Below the pieces are notes generated by a model, which made no database searches, was not told where the DNA came from, and saw only the letters and a program-made list of their open reading frames with translations. From assembly GCA_029846755.1 (NCBI GenBank), contig JARWBI010000011.1, positions 39,218-103,217 of the forward strand: 64,000 bases of DNA, read 5' to 3'. Shown here in pieces: positions 9,516 through 17,784 of the stretch; positions within the stretch are counted from its first letter, which is position 1, and each line of letters begins with the position of its first letter. Made by a program: the position numbers and the translations under genes. The stretch comes from Falsirhodobacter flavus (GTDB lineage: Bacteria > Pseudomonadota > Alphaproteobacteria > Rhodobacterales > Rhodobacteraceae).

Positions 9516-10156
9516 TGCCCCTCCCCCTCGACCGGAATTTCCTCGATCAGAAGCATGGGATCGGCGCGGGTGATGAGTGTCGGCAACCGCTCGATCCCGA
9601 ACCGATCCACGATGACGCCCTGCTGGTCGAACCAGAACCGGCGTCCATGCGCCCGCCCGAGTTCGAGGGGGGCGCCCTTCGCAATGACGATGAGCGTGTC
9701 CAGCTCGTCGCCTTCCGCCAGTGCGTAGTCCACCTGGGCGGGGGCATCGCCGTCGATGACGACAATCCGTTTGGAGAAGCTGGAATGCTCCAGCGGGTTG
9801 ATGCGCGTTCCGGCTGGCGCGAAGACCCTGCCCTCGTGATCGGTCAGGTCGCGGTCCAGCGTGATCGAGGGGTCAAACTCGAAAGCGCGGTATTCTTCTG
9901 CGGGGGGCAGGATCGCGCCAATGGCAGGACGGGCGATGTAATCGCGCGTCGTCTGCTGCATGTCGCGTTCCATCTGTTCCAGCCCGCCGTTTTCCTCCAT
10001 CGCCCGAAAGCGGGATATGATTTCTTCGAGGAAATCGGGTTCCTCGATCGGGAACACCGTCCCGTAGCTTCCGAAGTTTTTTGCAGATGCGGCGCTGGCA
10101 AGACCTGCGGTCAGGGCCAGCGCAACCATCACTGCCCGTCCGGTGTGTCGGCCCAT
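9512..10156 (-). CDS. traW: TraW, pilus assembly protein
   Basis: 214 aa with a signal peptide (about residues 1-25, ending ASA|KNFG). The mature start KNFGSYGTVFPIEEPD is typical of TraW, which forms a periplasmic pair with TrbC. A TTG six codons upstream is in frame, but the ATG at 10156 has a GGAAGGAG ribosome site and gives a normal leader, so it is preferred. The gene overlaps the upstream S26 peptidase gene by 28 nt and traU by 4 nt. Confidence 0.9.
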   Translation of the reverse strand: MGRHTGRAVMVALALTAGLASAASAKNFGSYGTVFPIEEPDFLEEIISRFRAMEENGGLEQMERDMQQTTRDYIARPAIGAILPPAEEYRAFEFDPSITLDRDLTDHEGRVFAPAGTRINPLEHSSFSKRIVVIDGDAPAQVDYALAEGDELDTLIVIAKGAPLELGRAHGRRFWFDQQGVIVDRFGIERLPTLITRADPMLLIEEIPVEGEGQ

Positions 10157-10665
10157 GCCTTCAGCTCCTTCCAATGGGGGATTGCGTTGGTGCCGAAGCC
10201 CACGGCGGCGATCTTGTCGCGGGCGAACAGGCCGATATTGGCGTAGCGGCTATCGAGGCTGTCGGCGCTGGTGCCGAAGGCGGCATACATGCCGTCAGGG
10301 ATCACGCCTTCGGCCAGCGCGGGCGCGAACGGTTTGCCGTCGCGCTGCGCAATCTCGAAGCAGGTGCCATGCACACAGACATTGCCCGCGTCGTCATGGG
10401 TGATGACATCGCCCGGAAGCCCGAGAACCTGCTTTGTGAAGTAGAAGCCTTCGAACCTCTCGGCATAGACGGCGGGCGGTTCGGCCGCGATGATCGCGCC
10501 ATGCCAGATCGTCTTCGGCCAGCCCCACATGACATAGGCATTATGGGGCAGCGAGGACGAACCGTTCAGGTTGATGCGGACGGTGTTCAGCGCCCAGAAG
10601 CCGGTGACGACAAAGAGCGATCCAGCAACAATCGCGCCCCATTTTGCGGTTTTGAGCGCGGTCAT
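10129..10665 (-). CDS. S26-family signal peptidase-like protein (RP4 TraF / TrhF type)
   Basis: 178 aa with one N-terminal membrane anchor (residues 10-28). The S26 Ser/Lys pair is visible: Ser38 in NGSSSLP and Lys78 in FYFTKQVLGLPGD, the latter being the conserved box around the catalytic lysine. Related proteins are the RP4 pilin-processing and cyclising peptidase TraF and TrhF/TraF of SXT/R27-type systems. The F plasmid itself has no such gene. The likely role is processing of the TraA pilin encoded in the same operon. It overlaps trbI by 4 nt and traW by 28 nt. Confidence 0.88.
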   Translation of the reverse strand: MTALKTAKWGAIVAGSLFVVTGFWALNTVRINLNGSSSLPHNAYVMWGWPKTIWHGAIIAAEPPAVYAERFEGFYFTKQVLGLPGDVITHDDAGNVCVHGTCFEIAQRDGKPFAPALAEGVIPDGMYAAFGTSADSLDSRYANIGLFARDKIAAVGFGTNAIPHWKELKAWADTPDGQ

Positions 10666-11021
10666 TCTGCCATCGCCTCGCGCACAACGAGTTCGGTGAT
10701 GTCCTGTGCGCCCGCCAGCACCGAGGCGGAATTGACGACGATGACGGCATTCTCGGCCGCGACCCGCTCGATCGCGGCGTTGAGGCGTTTCTGAAACGCC
10801 ATCGCCTCCACCTCGTAATCCGCATCCTCCATGTCGCGGCGGTCGCCATCCTGAATGAAGGCAAGCACGGCCTGACTGGCATCGATCGTGACGATGCCCT
10901 GCGGCAGACCGACAGGCTGCGTCATCAGAACGATGGTCAGGGTGACGGCGATGCTGACCAGTGCGGTCATGACGAGTTCGGTGACGCGCATCAGAGAGCT
11001 ACGGGATTTTTCGGATGCCAT
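10662..11021 (-). CDS. trbI: TrbI (F-type), inner-membrane transfer protein
   Basis: 119 aa with a single N-terminal membrane helix (about residues 15-37) and a short periplasmic domain. In F-type systems TrbI lies directly before traW and influences pilus retraction. Here it precedes the S26 gene and traW, matching that order. The sequence around AFQKRLNAAIERVAAENAV is typical of the family. The stop overlaps the next start (ATGA). Confidence 0.85.
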   Translation of the reverse strand: MASEKSRSSLMRVTELVMTALVSIAVTLTIVLMTQPVGLPQGIVTIDASQAVLAFIQDGDRRDMEDADYEVEAMAFQKRLNAAIERVAAENAVIVVNSASVLAGAQDITELVVREAMAE

Positions 11022-11034
11022 GATGATCCTCCGT

Positions 11035-11196
11035 CTAGGGCTGACGTGTCAGGGGGGGAGTGTCCGGATCGGCGGTGACGGCCAGATCCGCATCGCGCAC
11101 AAGGCGGTCGATATGCGCCTGTTTCTCTGCGGGGGTCAGGCTGGTTTCGCTGAAGGACAGTTCCAGTTCGCGCAGCAGTTCGGTGTGATCGGTCAT
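11035..11196 (-). CDS. Small protein of unknown function in tra operon (53 aa)
   Basis: A 53-aa frame starting at ATG 11196, overlapping the stop of the upstream 98-aa gene as ATGA, and ending 13 nt before the trbI start. The product is acidic, without signal peptide or membrane segment, and mostly helical in character (MTDHTELLRELEL, then LTPAEKQAHIDRLVRD). The overlap and operon packing argue that it is translated. I recognise no family. It may be a cytoplasmic partner of the TraC ATPase complex, but that is only position-based. Confidence 0.6.
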   Translation of the reverse strand: MTDHTELLRELELSFSETSLTPAEKQAHIDRLVRDADLAVTADPDTPPLTRQP

Positions 11197-11489
11197 GGAC
11201 GGAATCCCCGCGTGATGACCGTGCGGCGCGGGCCCGCCTTCGGAGAGGCAGGCGCAAACTTGTCGAGATAGCTGCGGCGTTCCTTGCACCAGACCTTGTA
11301 GGGATAATGGGCGCGGCGGCCGAACGGGAACGCGGCATCGATCGCCGCCGTCCGGTCCTCGATGCTGCAATCACGCGGCAGGCTGTCGTGGACCGACTGG
11401 ATGACTTCGCGGGCCTGATCGGCCCACGAACGGGTGTCATCGGTGGTTTCCGCCTTCGGCTTTTTCAGATCGTCGCGGCTGATCCTCAT
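11193..11489 (-). CDS. Conserved-position unknown protein between traC and trbI (98 aa)
   Basis: 98 aa, soluble and basic overall (many Arg and Lys), starting MRISRDDLKKPKAE with the ATG overlapping the traC stop by 4 nt. A central segment with PYKVWCKERRSYLDKF resembles small DNA- or protein-binding proteins with a conserved Trp-Cys pair seen in phage and plasmid accessory genes, but I cannot name a family. Both ends overlap neighbouring reading frames, so it is clearly part of the transfer operon. Confidence 0.7.
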   Translation of the reverse strand: MRISRDDLKKPKAETTDDTRSWADQAREVIQSVHDSLPRDCSIEDRTAAIDAAFPFGRRAHYPYKVWCKERRSYLDKFAPASPKAGPRRTVITRGFRP

Positions 11490-13969
11490 TCGACCTGGCC
11501 TTCCTCGACCAGCATTCGGATTGCCTCGACCGTCTTGTAGCCCTGTTCCTCTAGCCGTTTGATCTTCTCGACCGTGGAGCCTTTGGAGGAATAGACGGCC
11601 AGCGAGAACGGATCGAGCAGGAGCCGCCCGAAGAACCAGCCGGTCGGGCCTTTGACCCCCATTTCCGAGAAATGGCCGCGCACCGATTGCAGCGACTTGA
11701 GCTGACCCGCGATATGCGGGCTGACGGCCAGCCGGTTATCGGCCACCAGACGGTCGATGGTTTCCGTCTTCTGCGCTAGCAGCACGGTCCAGTCGGAGTT
11801 CTGCAAGCAAACTTGCGCCGCGACGTTGTTGTAATAGTCGTCGATGGACTGCGTGCCGGTGATGAGTGCGCCGGTGTATTTCCGTGCGCGGCGCACCACG
11901 CCCTCGATAAACTTGGCCGTGGCATGGGACTGGAGCAGATCCCATGCTTCATCGATCAGGATGGCAACCGGCGTCGAGCGCGAGGTTTTGAACATCAGTT
12001 CGGTGCCGAGGAACATGATGATTTGCAGGATCACGTCCTGCAGAACCTTCTGACCCTTGATGTCCGACAGTTCGAACACCGTGAACGCCTGATCGAGCTT
12101 CAGGTTTGCGGGGCCGGTGAAGTATGCGCCGTAAGGGCCGGATTTGGTGAAGGCTTGCAGCTTCACGATCACGTCGAGCAGACGCTGGTCCTGATCGGAA
12201 ACGGCCTTGAGGCGGTCCCAGACATCGGTGACTTCGGCCTCTTGGCCTTTTTCGTCCCAAAGCTCGCCCACGATCCGGCTGATAAAGCCTTCTTCCAGAT
12301 CTTCGACGCGGGTCTGCTTGCTCTGCCCGAGCGCCGCCATCGAGGCGATGATGCGGGTAATCAGCTCGATCGCATCGGCGCGGTATTCCGGCGAATCCAT
12401 GTCGGTGCTGGAGAGCATGGAGAACGGGTTGAGCTTGATGACGTTGGAGCCGTCGAAGGCCACGAAGCGGCCGCCGAGGATTGTCACCGTATTCTTGAAG
12501 CTGTAGCCGTCATCAATCACGACGACCTTGCCGCCAGAGGAATAGATCGACGTGACCAATTCCTGCATGAAGACCGACTTACCCGCGCCGGACTTGCCGA
12601 CGACCGAGACGTTGTAGTTGCCGTCCGACTGGAAGTTGTCCCAATCCATGATCTGACCCTGACGGCCGACCAGCATCACGCCCTTTCCCGTGCCCGATCC
12701 GGTCCATTCGCCATGCGCCGGCGCCAGCGCCGCCGCCGCTTCCGTCTTCAGGATCTTCATGCGCTGGAGCTTTTTCAGATCGGCCATGCGCTTGCCCGTC
12801 ACCGTGAAGGGCAGCGCCGAGAGAAAGACCGGAAGCTGAACGAAGGTGTCGTTTTCCAGCACGAGGCCCGCATAGCGGTAGATCTTCGCGACTTCCGCCA
12901 GCGCGTGACGCGCATCCTCCGGCGTTCCCTTGGCATAGGCGCAGACGGCAAAGGTGGTATCGAGCAGCTTTTCCCCTGTCTCGATCTGTTCGTTCAGGCT
13001 GTCGAACTCCTGCATCTTCTCGCCAATATTGGCCGAGAATTTTGCGAATTGGGTCGAAGCCGTATGTTGAAGGCCCGCCCGTTTTTTCGTGAGAAAAGAC
13101 GAGCTGTCGGCCTTGGAACGAACCCGCATGGTAAAGGAGGTCAGCACTGGACCAACGGGCCGTTCCGCAATCCGCTCCGGCACACCGTTCAGAAGGGTGC
13201 CGAGGACGAATTGCCATTCTTTGGGATAGCGGCGCACCGTGGCGCTGCCGACCGCCATCGGCGGTTCCCCCATAAGTCCGATCGCAGAGCGGCGAACCAG
13301 AAGGCCCGCGCCCGGAAGCTGATGGTTCAAGGCTTCCTGATCGCTGTATTCGAGTTGCGATATGCCCGCGAGGCCACGGCAATGCAGCAGCTCGCCCAAG
13401 AGCTTGATGAAGTCGCCGGGGGCCGTGTGCTTGACGTAGGACTCGCCGCCGAACACCGAATAGAGGGCGCGGCGGAAGTTTTGCAGATCCTTGCGTTTGC
13501 CCAGATCGGCATCGCCATTGGTCCAGCAGGCCAGAAACACGCGGCGATGATGCGGCACCGCCTTGATGACGTGATCGGTGCCGTAGCGGGCGGCGCGAAG
13601 ATGCGCCATGCGCCGCTGCGCCATTTCACCAACCAGCTCGTCGCCGCCGAGCCGGTGACGCGCCCACTGGACCAGCTTCGCGTCGATGTCGGGCGAGGTC
13701 CAGTTGAGGATCTGGATCGTGCAGCCGTTCGGGGCGTTGGAGTTGATGATCGATTGCAGCGTGGAGGCCGTGTCGTCGCTGCCGACGACAGGGCTGACTT
13801 CAATCATGAAGCCGGTGGACCCCTCGTTGAAGTAAAGCTCGTGTTCGGGATCATAGACGCGGTAGGGCAGAAGGTCCGCGACGACATCGGTCGCGAGGCT
13901 TTCCGGTTCGTCTGCCGACCAATCAGGATCGTCAAAGAGGCCCGTGAAGAAGGATTTGATCGCGTTCAT
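11486..13969 (-). CDS. traC: TraC, type IV secretion ATPase (VirB4 family)
   Basis: 827 aa from the ATG at 13969. The Walker A motif GKSGAGKS is at about residues 458-465 and the Walker B region AILIDEAWDLL at about 668. The N-terminal half has the TraC domain (LLPYRVYDPEHELYFNE, GFMIEV). TraC is the cytoplasmic ATPase that powers pilus assembly. The chosen start overlaps the traV stop as TGATG. An in-frame ATG seven codons upstream (MDLGALL) is the alternative. Length and motif spacing match F TraC (about 875 aa). Confidence 0.95.
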   Translation of the reverse strand: MNAIKSFFTGLFDDPDWSADEPESLATDVVADLLPYRVYDPEHELYFNEGSTGFMIEVSPVVGSDDTASTLQSIINSNAPNGCTIQILNWTSPDIDAKLVQWARHRLGGDELVGEMAQRRMAHLRAARYGTDHVIKAVPHHRRVFLACWTNGDADLGKRKDLQNFRRALYSVFGGESYVKHTAPGDFIKLLGELLHCRGLAGISQLEYSDQEALNHQLPGAGLLVRRSAIGLMGEPPMAVGSATVRRYPKEWQFVLGTLLNGVPERIAERPVGPVLTSFTMRVRSKADSSSFLTKKRAGLQHTASTQFAKFSANIGEKMQEFDSLNEQIETGEKLLDTTFAVCAYAKGTPEDARHALAEVAKIYRYAGLVLENDTFVQLPVFLSALPFTVTGKRMADLKKLQRMKILKTEAAAALAPAHGEWTGSGTGKGVMLVGRQGQIMDWDNFQSDGNYNVSVVGKSGAGKSVFMQELVTSIYSSGGKVVVIDDGYSFKNTVTILGGRFVAFDGSNVIKLNPFSMLSSTDMDSPEYRADAIELITRIIASMAALGQSKQTRVEDLEEGFISRIVGELWDEKGQEAEVTDVWDRLKAVSDQDQRLLDVIVKLQAFTKSGPYGAYFTGPANLKLDQAFTVFELSDIKGQKVLQDVILQIIMFLGTELMFKTSRSTPVAILIDEAWDLLQSHATAKFIEGVVRRARKYTGALITGTQSIDDYYNNVAAQVCLQNSDWTVLLAQKTETIDRLVADNRLAVSPHIAGQLKSLQSVRGHFSEMGVKGPTGWFFGRLLLDPFSLAVYSSKGSTVEKIKRLEEQGYKTVEAIRMLVEEGQVE

Positions 13970-14418
13970 CAGGAGCGCCCCGAGGTCCATTGCGCTTCGC
14001 GCACGACGAAGTGCACAAAGGTCGCTTCATGCAGCAGCCCTTCGCCGTCGAGGTGCGGCGCAATCCAGAGCGTGCCGACCTGTTCAGGAACGCGGTATTG
14101 CGCGGCGGTGTAGGCCATGCCGCCATCGGTCATGCCGGTCAAAGGCGCACCCGTGGCGCTGCCGCCGCCCTTGCCGCTGGCATAGGTCAGCGGATTGCGG
14201 GACATTTCCTTGCCAAGCGTGTCCGAGAAGCGTTCGGCAACCGGCGTTTTCGACGCCTGATTGCGCCCGTCCGCTTCCCCGATGGTGGAGCAAGGGCTGC
14301 CATTGCCGGTCTGGGCGGGGCAGAGGAAGTCCTTTTCCGTATTGCTGGCACCGGCGCAGGCCGAAAGCAGCGGAATGGACAGGATGGCGATGGCGGAAAA
14401 GACTTTGTGCAGGGTCAT
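13969..14418 (-). CDS. traV: TraV, outer-membrane lipoprotein of the secretion core
   Basis: 149 aa with a lipoprotein leader and lipobox LSAC (Cys21). TraV is the VirB7-like lipoprotein that, with TraK and TraB, forms the outer-membrane core complex. Further cysteines follow at FLCPAQ and SPCSTIG. The middle is Gly/Ser-rich and low in complexity. The start overlaps the traB stop by 4 nt and the stop overlaps the traC ATG. Confidence 0.9.
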   Translation of the reverse strand: MTLHKVFSAIAILSIPLLSACAGASNTEKDFLCPAQTGNGSPCSTIGEADGRNQASKTPVAERFSDTLGKEMSRNPLTYASGKGGGSATGAPLTGMTDGGMAYTAAQYRVPEQVGTLWIAPHLDGEGLLHEATFVHFVVREAQWTSGRS

Positions 14419-15662
14419 TTGAGCGACACCCCTTCCATGAAGACAACTTCGACCTCGGTCCCTGCGTAGAGCGAGACGACCGGCTGATATTGTTCGGCGC
14501 GTTTGATGTAATAGTCGGCCAGAGAGGACGCGGCGTTGCTGCCAGCCCCGCCGATCATGCCCGCACCCGCTGCACCCATGACGCCGCCGATCGTGTCGGC
14601 CCCGTCATTGGAGGCGCTGATCGATGCGGCGCTGGACAGCGCGTCGGCAAAGCCGCCGAGTGCGCCTGCAATGGCCGCGTTCGACACAAGATTGCCTTCG
14701 CGGCTGGTGACATGCCCGCGAACACCGGCCTTGCCCGAACCGGCGACAAGACCCGCAACTTCCGTCTCGATGACCTGATTGTTCTTGCCGATGCAGGTCA
14801 GGGTGGTCAGGCGCACATAGACACGTTCGCTGGACAGATCGCCCATCGCAGAGCCAAGCACCGTGCAGCCCGTGACATTGATCTTGCGACCCGCCGCATT
14901 GCCCGCGCTGGCCGTCACCGCAGGCCCGTTGATGCGGGCGAGGACCGGCACAGGATTGTCGCGGCTGACGACGCCCGTCGAGGCATCGACGCCGGAAATG
15001 ATCGTCGCGGGCGCGTAGCTGCCAGCCGGAATGTAGGAGCGCAGATCGCGGACGTTGGACGAGTTTTCTTCGACATCCTCTTCGGGCGGTTCGGGGAGCG
15101 GTTGCAGCGCAAATTCGGTTGAAAATCCGGTGCCGAACGGTTGCGTGACGGTCTGACCGCCCTGCCCCGCCGCTGCGCCGCCCGCCGATGCGGGACGCCC
15201 TGCGACGGGGGTGCGGCCACCGCCCGCGACAAACTCTTGCCCGTAGTTTTCCCCGTTCGGGCCAAGTGCTGCGCCCAGAGGCGCGGGCTGCATGGGAGTG
15301 CCGCCTTGCAGGGCTTGGATTTCCGCCTGCTGCGCTATGATCGCTTCATCATATTCTTGGCGGATGGCGGCGACTTCGGCTTGGCGCTGTTCCTCTTGCG
15401 TCTTCACCGTGTTGGTCAGTTCCGTGACCGTGCGCTGGAGCTTGTCCAGTTCTTCGCGGCTCTGCCGCGCCCACGAGAGTTCAGGGGAAGCCTGACTGGT
15501 GCGGTCTGCGATGATTGATTCATCGACGCGGTTCGCCCCGAGGGGCTGCAACTTGTTCGACCGGCCATTCATGACCTGCCCGAGAATGACGATGATAAGG
15601 AGGATCATGCCGCCCGCGATGGCAAGGATGACCCATTGCTGTTTTTTCCGTTGCTCGGACAT
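14415..15662 (-). CDS. traB: TraB, VirB10-like core protein
   Basis: 415 aa with a short cytoplasmic tail, one membrane helix (about residues 10-28), a coiled coil (about 65-118), a Gly/Pro/Ala-rich linker (120-190) and a C-terminal VirB10-type beta-barrel domain (DLRSYIPAGSYAPATIISGVD onward). TraB spans from inner membrane to the outer-membrane core of the channel. The C-terminal AGAGM(I)GGAG-rich helix region matches the outer-membrane pore segment. The start ATG overlaps the traK stop by one base. Confidence 0.95.
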   Translation of the reverse strand: MSEQRKKQQWVILAIAGGMILLIIVILGQVMNGRSNKLQPLGANRVDESIIADRTSQASPELSWARQSREELDKLQRTVTELTNTVKTQEEQRQAEVAAIRQEYDEAIIAQQAEIQALQGGTPMQPAPLGAALGPNGENYGQEFVAGGGRTPVAGRPASAGGAAAGQGGQTVTQPFGTGFSTEFALQPLPEPPEEDVEENSSNVRDLRSYIPAGSYAPATIISGVDASTGVVSRDNPVPVLARINGPAVTASAGNAAGRKINVTGCTVLGSAMGDLSSERVYVRLTTLTCIGKNNQVIETEVAGLVAGSGKAGVRGHVTSREGNLVSNAAIAGALGGFADALSSAASISASNDGADTIGGVMGAAGAGMIGGAGSNAASSLADYYIKRAEQYQPVVSLYAGTEVEVVFMEGVSLK

Positions 15663-16396
15663 CAGCGTTTCTCCACGACCACGACCCAGGCGCGGTCATT
15701 GCGCGAGAGGTTGCTCTGCTGCACCCAGACGGCGACGACGCGGTTGTTGTAGAAGTCCTGCGGTCGCACATAGCGGCCAGAATTGCCGCCAGATGCGACC
15801 ATGACGCGAGCACGAAGACCGCTGCCGTTCTCCGTGGCAACGACAGATCCATGCGACCGCGAGGGCGGTGCCTTGCCGCCGATATGCTTGTTGATGACGG
15901 AACGTGTGAGAGCGACGAGGCCGGAGGAATATCCGCCCCCGCCGCCCTCACCCACGGCCAGCTCGAAAGCCGGTTCGGATCTTTGAGCACTTCGGCCCGC
16001 GTTGCCGCTTGGGGTTGCTGCCGGTGAATCCGGAACGCCATTGACGCGGATGACGACCGTCTCGGCCCCGAGATTGACCCTCGGTGTCAACTCATAGCCG
16101 ATGGTGATGCCGCGTTCGGTGATGATGTAGCCGGTTTCCGGCACCAGCTTGTCTTGCTGGCCGCCGTAGCGCAGGAACACATCGCCGGTGGATTCGTCGT
16201 TCATTTCCTGAAACTGCGACTGGTCCTTGATGATCCTGCGGATGCGATCACCGGCGATGCTGATACGCGTGACATCCGTGGGCGATGCGGAGATTTTGAC
16301 TGTGCCGTTGGGCCGTGTCGTAAGGTTTTGCTGTGCGAATGCCGGAACCGCGAAGGTCAGGGCGAGGACGGCAGCACTGAGGACATGCTTAATCAT
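15662..16396 (-). CDS. traK: TraK, secretin-like core protein (VirB9 analogue)
   Basis: 244 aa with a signal peptide (ending VPAFA|QQNL). The N-terminal half has the TraK N domain (VTRISIAGDRIRRII) and the C-terminal half carries the beta-rich domain ending VVVVEKR. TraK docks with TraB and lipoprotein TraV in the periplasm and outer membrane. A Gly/Ser-rich stretch at about 125-160 links the domains. It overlaps traE by 4 nt. Confidence 0.92.
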   Translation of the reverse strand: MIKHVLSAAVLALTFAVPAFAQQNLTTRPNGTVKISASPTDVTRISIAGDRIRRIIKDQSQFQEMNDESTGDVFLRYGGQQDKLVPETGYIITERGITIGYELTPRVNLGAETVVIRVNGVPDSPAATPSGNAGRSAQRSEPAFELAVGEGGGGGYSSGLVALTRSVINKHIGGKAPPSRSHGSVVATENGSGLRARVMVASGGNSGRYVRPQDFYNNRVVAVWVQQSNLSRNDRAWVVVVEKR

Positions 16397-16950
16397 TCTT
16401 CGGTGATCTCCACGAGTTCGACACGCGAAAGACGGGTGGACGACCCTTCTTCCACGAAGGTGAACAGGATTTTGCGGGGGGAATTGCTGACTTCGGTCGT
16501 ATCGAGATAGGTGGCGAGGTTGCCGACCACTGCGACCTGAAGGCGGGCCAGATTGTGTTCGAAGCGTTCGGGCCTGAACACCGTCGAAATGCGGCGAAGC
16601 CGGATGTCTTCCGCAATGTCATCATAGGCGTCGAGCAGACGGGCGCGGTCCTGCCCCGCCGCGATGCGCTCGATCACGTTGCGCCCGTAGCTGATCGTGT
16701 TCGGGCTGATCGTATACATGGCGTAGAGCGCATCGAGTGTGATGGCTTCGATATAGCGGATATCTGCGGAGCCACGGGCAACCATGCCGTCCGAGACGCG
16801 CGACGGGACCAGCACGACTTGGGTGCTTTCCTGACTCATCCGCCACGACAGCAGGAAGTTCGCACCGATGGAAATCACCAGCAGGCCGGTCACGATGTTC
16901 CGCGCCCGCTGTGCAGCATACATTCTGGCTTTGATGGTATCGAAGTTCAT
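16393..16950 (-). CDS. traE: TraE, VirB8-like inner-membrane assembly factor
   Basis: 185 aa from ATG 16950 (MNFDTIKARMYAAQRARN). A single membrane helix is at about residues 18-36, followed by a periplasmic VirB8-like domain. The start overlaps the traL stop as TGATG and has GGAGG just upstream inside traL. The longer in-frame extension upstream lies entirely within traL and is rejected. TraE is needed for early pilus assembly. Confidence 0.92.
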   Translation of the reverse strand: MNFDTIKARMYAAQRARNIVTGLLVISIGANFLLSWRMSQESTQVVLVPSRVSDGMVARGSADIRYIEAITLDALYAMYTISPNTISYGRNVIERIAAGQDRARLLDAYDDIAEDIRLRRISTVFRPERFEHNLARLQVAVVGNLATYLDTTEVSNSPRKILFTFVEEGSSTRLSRVELVEITEE

Positions 16951-17240
16951 CAACCCCTCCACATGTTCACGGCGCTGTCGGGCCAGTTTTTGAGGGGGCT
17001 GATCTCGCGGGGCAGATACCAATATGTCATGGCAAGCAGGCGCTCTACGCCGCCATCGCCCTTCAGGCGCTTCCAGACGAAATAGCTGACAATGCCGATG
17101 ACGAAGCCGGGGACGGCTTGCTGCACCATGAGGCCGATGCCCGCAGGCGCGAGCAGCGCAAGCCCCTCATCAATAGGAAAAAGCAGGATACGCCCTTGTT
17201 CCTGCAACCGTTGTTCGATCTTGACGACCTTCTCCTGCAT
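16950..17240 (-). CDS. traL: TraL, inner-membrane pilus assembly protein (VirB3-like)
   Basis: 96 aa with two closely spaced hydrophobic stretches (about 20-55) and the family pattern PIDEGLALLAPAGIGLM and MTYWYLPREI. TraL is the VirB3-like partner of TraC at the membrane. It follows traA by 67 nt, a gap that holds a strong stem-loop, and overlaps traE by one base. Confidence 0.9.
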   Translation of the reverse strand: MQEKVVKIEQRLQEQGRILLFPIDEGLALLAPAGIGLMVQQAVPGFVIGIVSYFVWKRLKGDGGVERLLAMTYWYLPREISPLKNWPDSAVNMWRG

Positions 17241-17273
17241 CGGGGCCCTCCAGCGCAGACAGATATGAGGAAA

Positions 17274-17300
17274 GCCGCACGCCCACCGAGGACGTGCGGC
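17274..17300 (-). promoter_or_regulatory. Stem-loop between traA and traL
   Basis: Perfect 8-bp GC-rich stem (GCCGCACG with CGTGCGGC) and an 11-nt loop, followed on the transcript strand by TTTCC. It lies in the only sizeable gap of the tra operon. It is likely to terminate part of the transcripts or protect the traA mRNA 3' end so that pilin is made in excess. The structure is seen in the sequence; the function is inferred. Confidence 0.6.
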
Positions 17301-17307
17301 GGGGGCG

Positions 17308-17655
17308 TTAGATGCCGGAGGGGAGAGCGACAGCCGGGGTCGCGTCCTGAACCATGTCGATCGTCGCGGTCACGCCGCCCATCGAGGACACGATGTCCAC
17401 GCCGTAACCGAGGAACATCGACACCGCGACTGCAGTGATGACGTAGGTCCAGCGGCCGGTCGCCATCAGCGTCACGGCGGCGACGACGATGGAGATGATC
17501 AGGATCAGGTAGCCACCTGCGCCGTTCATCAGCGTGGTGAAGGTGGTGGTGATGTCGGCAAAGCCAGCTTCCACACCGCTTGCGTCGCCTGCTGCGAAGG
17601 CGGCAGCGGGCAACAGGGCTGCGGCCGCAGTGGCCGCAACGCGAAGAAGTTTCAT
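17308..17655 (-). CDS. traA: TraA-like pilin precursor
   Basis: 115 aa from ATG 17655, preceded by ACGAGG at good spacing. A leader of about 20 residues (ending AAAFA|AGD) is followed by two hydrophobic helices (about 44-63 and 67-86) joined by the short basic loop GRW, the layout of F pilin. It is first in the operon, next to traL, as in F. The leader is much shorter than the F pilin leader and no TraQ chaperone gene is seen nearby. An upstream in-frame start would lengthen the leader by 18 residues but lacks a ribosome site. Confidence 0.88.
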   Translation of the reverse strand: MKLLRVAATAAAALLPAAAFAAGDASGVEAGFADITTTFTTLMNGAGGYLILIISIVVAAVTLMATGRWTYVITAVAVSMFLGYGVDIVSSMGGVTATIDMVQDATPAVALPSGI

Positions 17656-17709
17656 TTCAGAACCTCGTTTCCAAATTATATATGATGCCGGTAAAAAACC
17701 GACCCTCAC

Positions 17710-17737
17710 ACCATAACCGGATGACGAGAGCTTACAA
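17710..17737 (-). promoter_or_regulatory. Candidate sigma-70-type promoter for the tra operon
   Basis: On the minus strand TTGTAA (-35) and TATGGT (-10) are separated by 16 nt, and the -10 lies about 55 nt upstream of the traA ATG. Each hexamer matches consensus at four of six positions. This is the only gap upstream of the operon, so a promoter must lie here or beyond the 112-aa gene; this particular pair is a weak guess. Confidence 0.3.
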
Positions 17738-17761
17738 GATGTTTTTCGAGTATTCTTTCAA

Positions 17762-17784
17762 AAACTAAAAACGAGTTTTAGTTT
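17762..17784 (-). terminator. AT-rich intrinsic terminator overlapping a stop codon
   Basis: A perfect 9-bp stem AAACTAAAA / TTTTAGTTT with a 5-nt loop, followed by further T residues on the minus strand. It contains the TAA stop of the 112-aa gene. It would end that transcript and insulate the tra promoter. Confidence 0.5.

Noticed and set aside
11813..14113. 766-codon plus-strand frame opposite traC
   Set aside because: Shadow of traC; Arg/His-rich composition typical of antisense translation in high-GC genes.
17675..17680. TATAAT as -10 of the traA promoter
   Set aside because: It would place the transcript start inside the ribosome binding site of traA, and no -35 is found at 17 nt.
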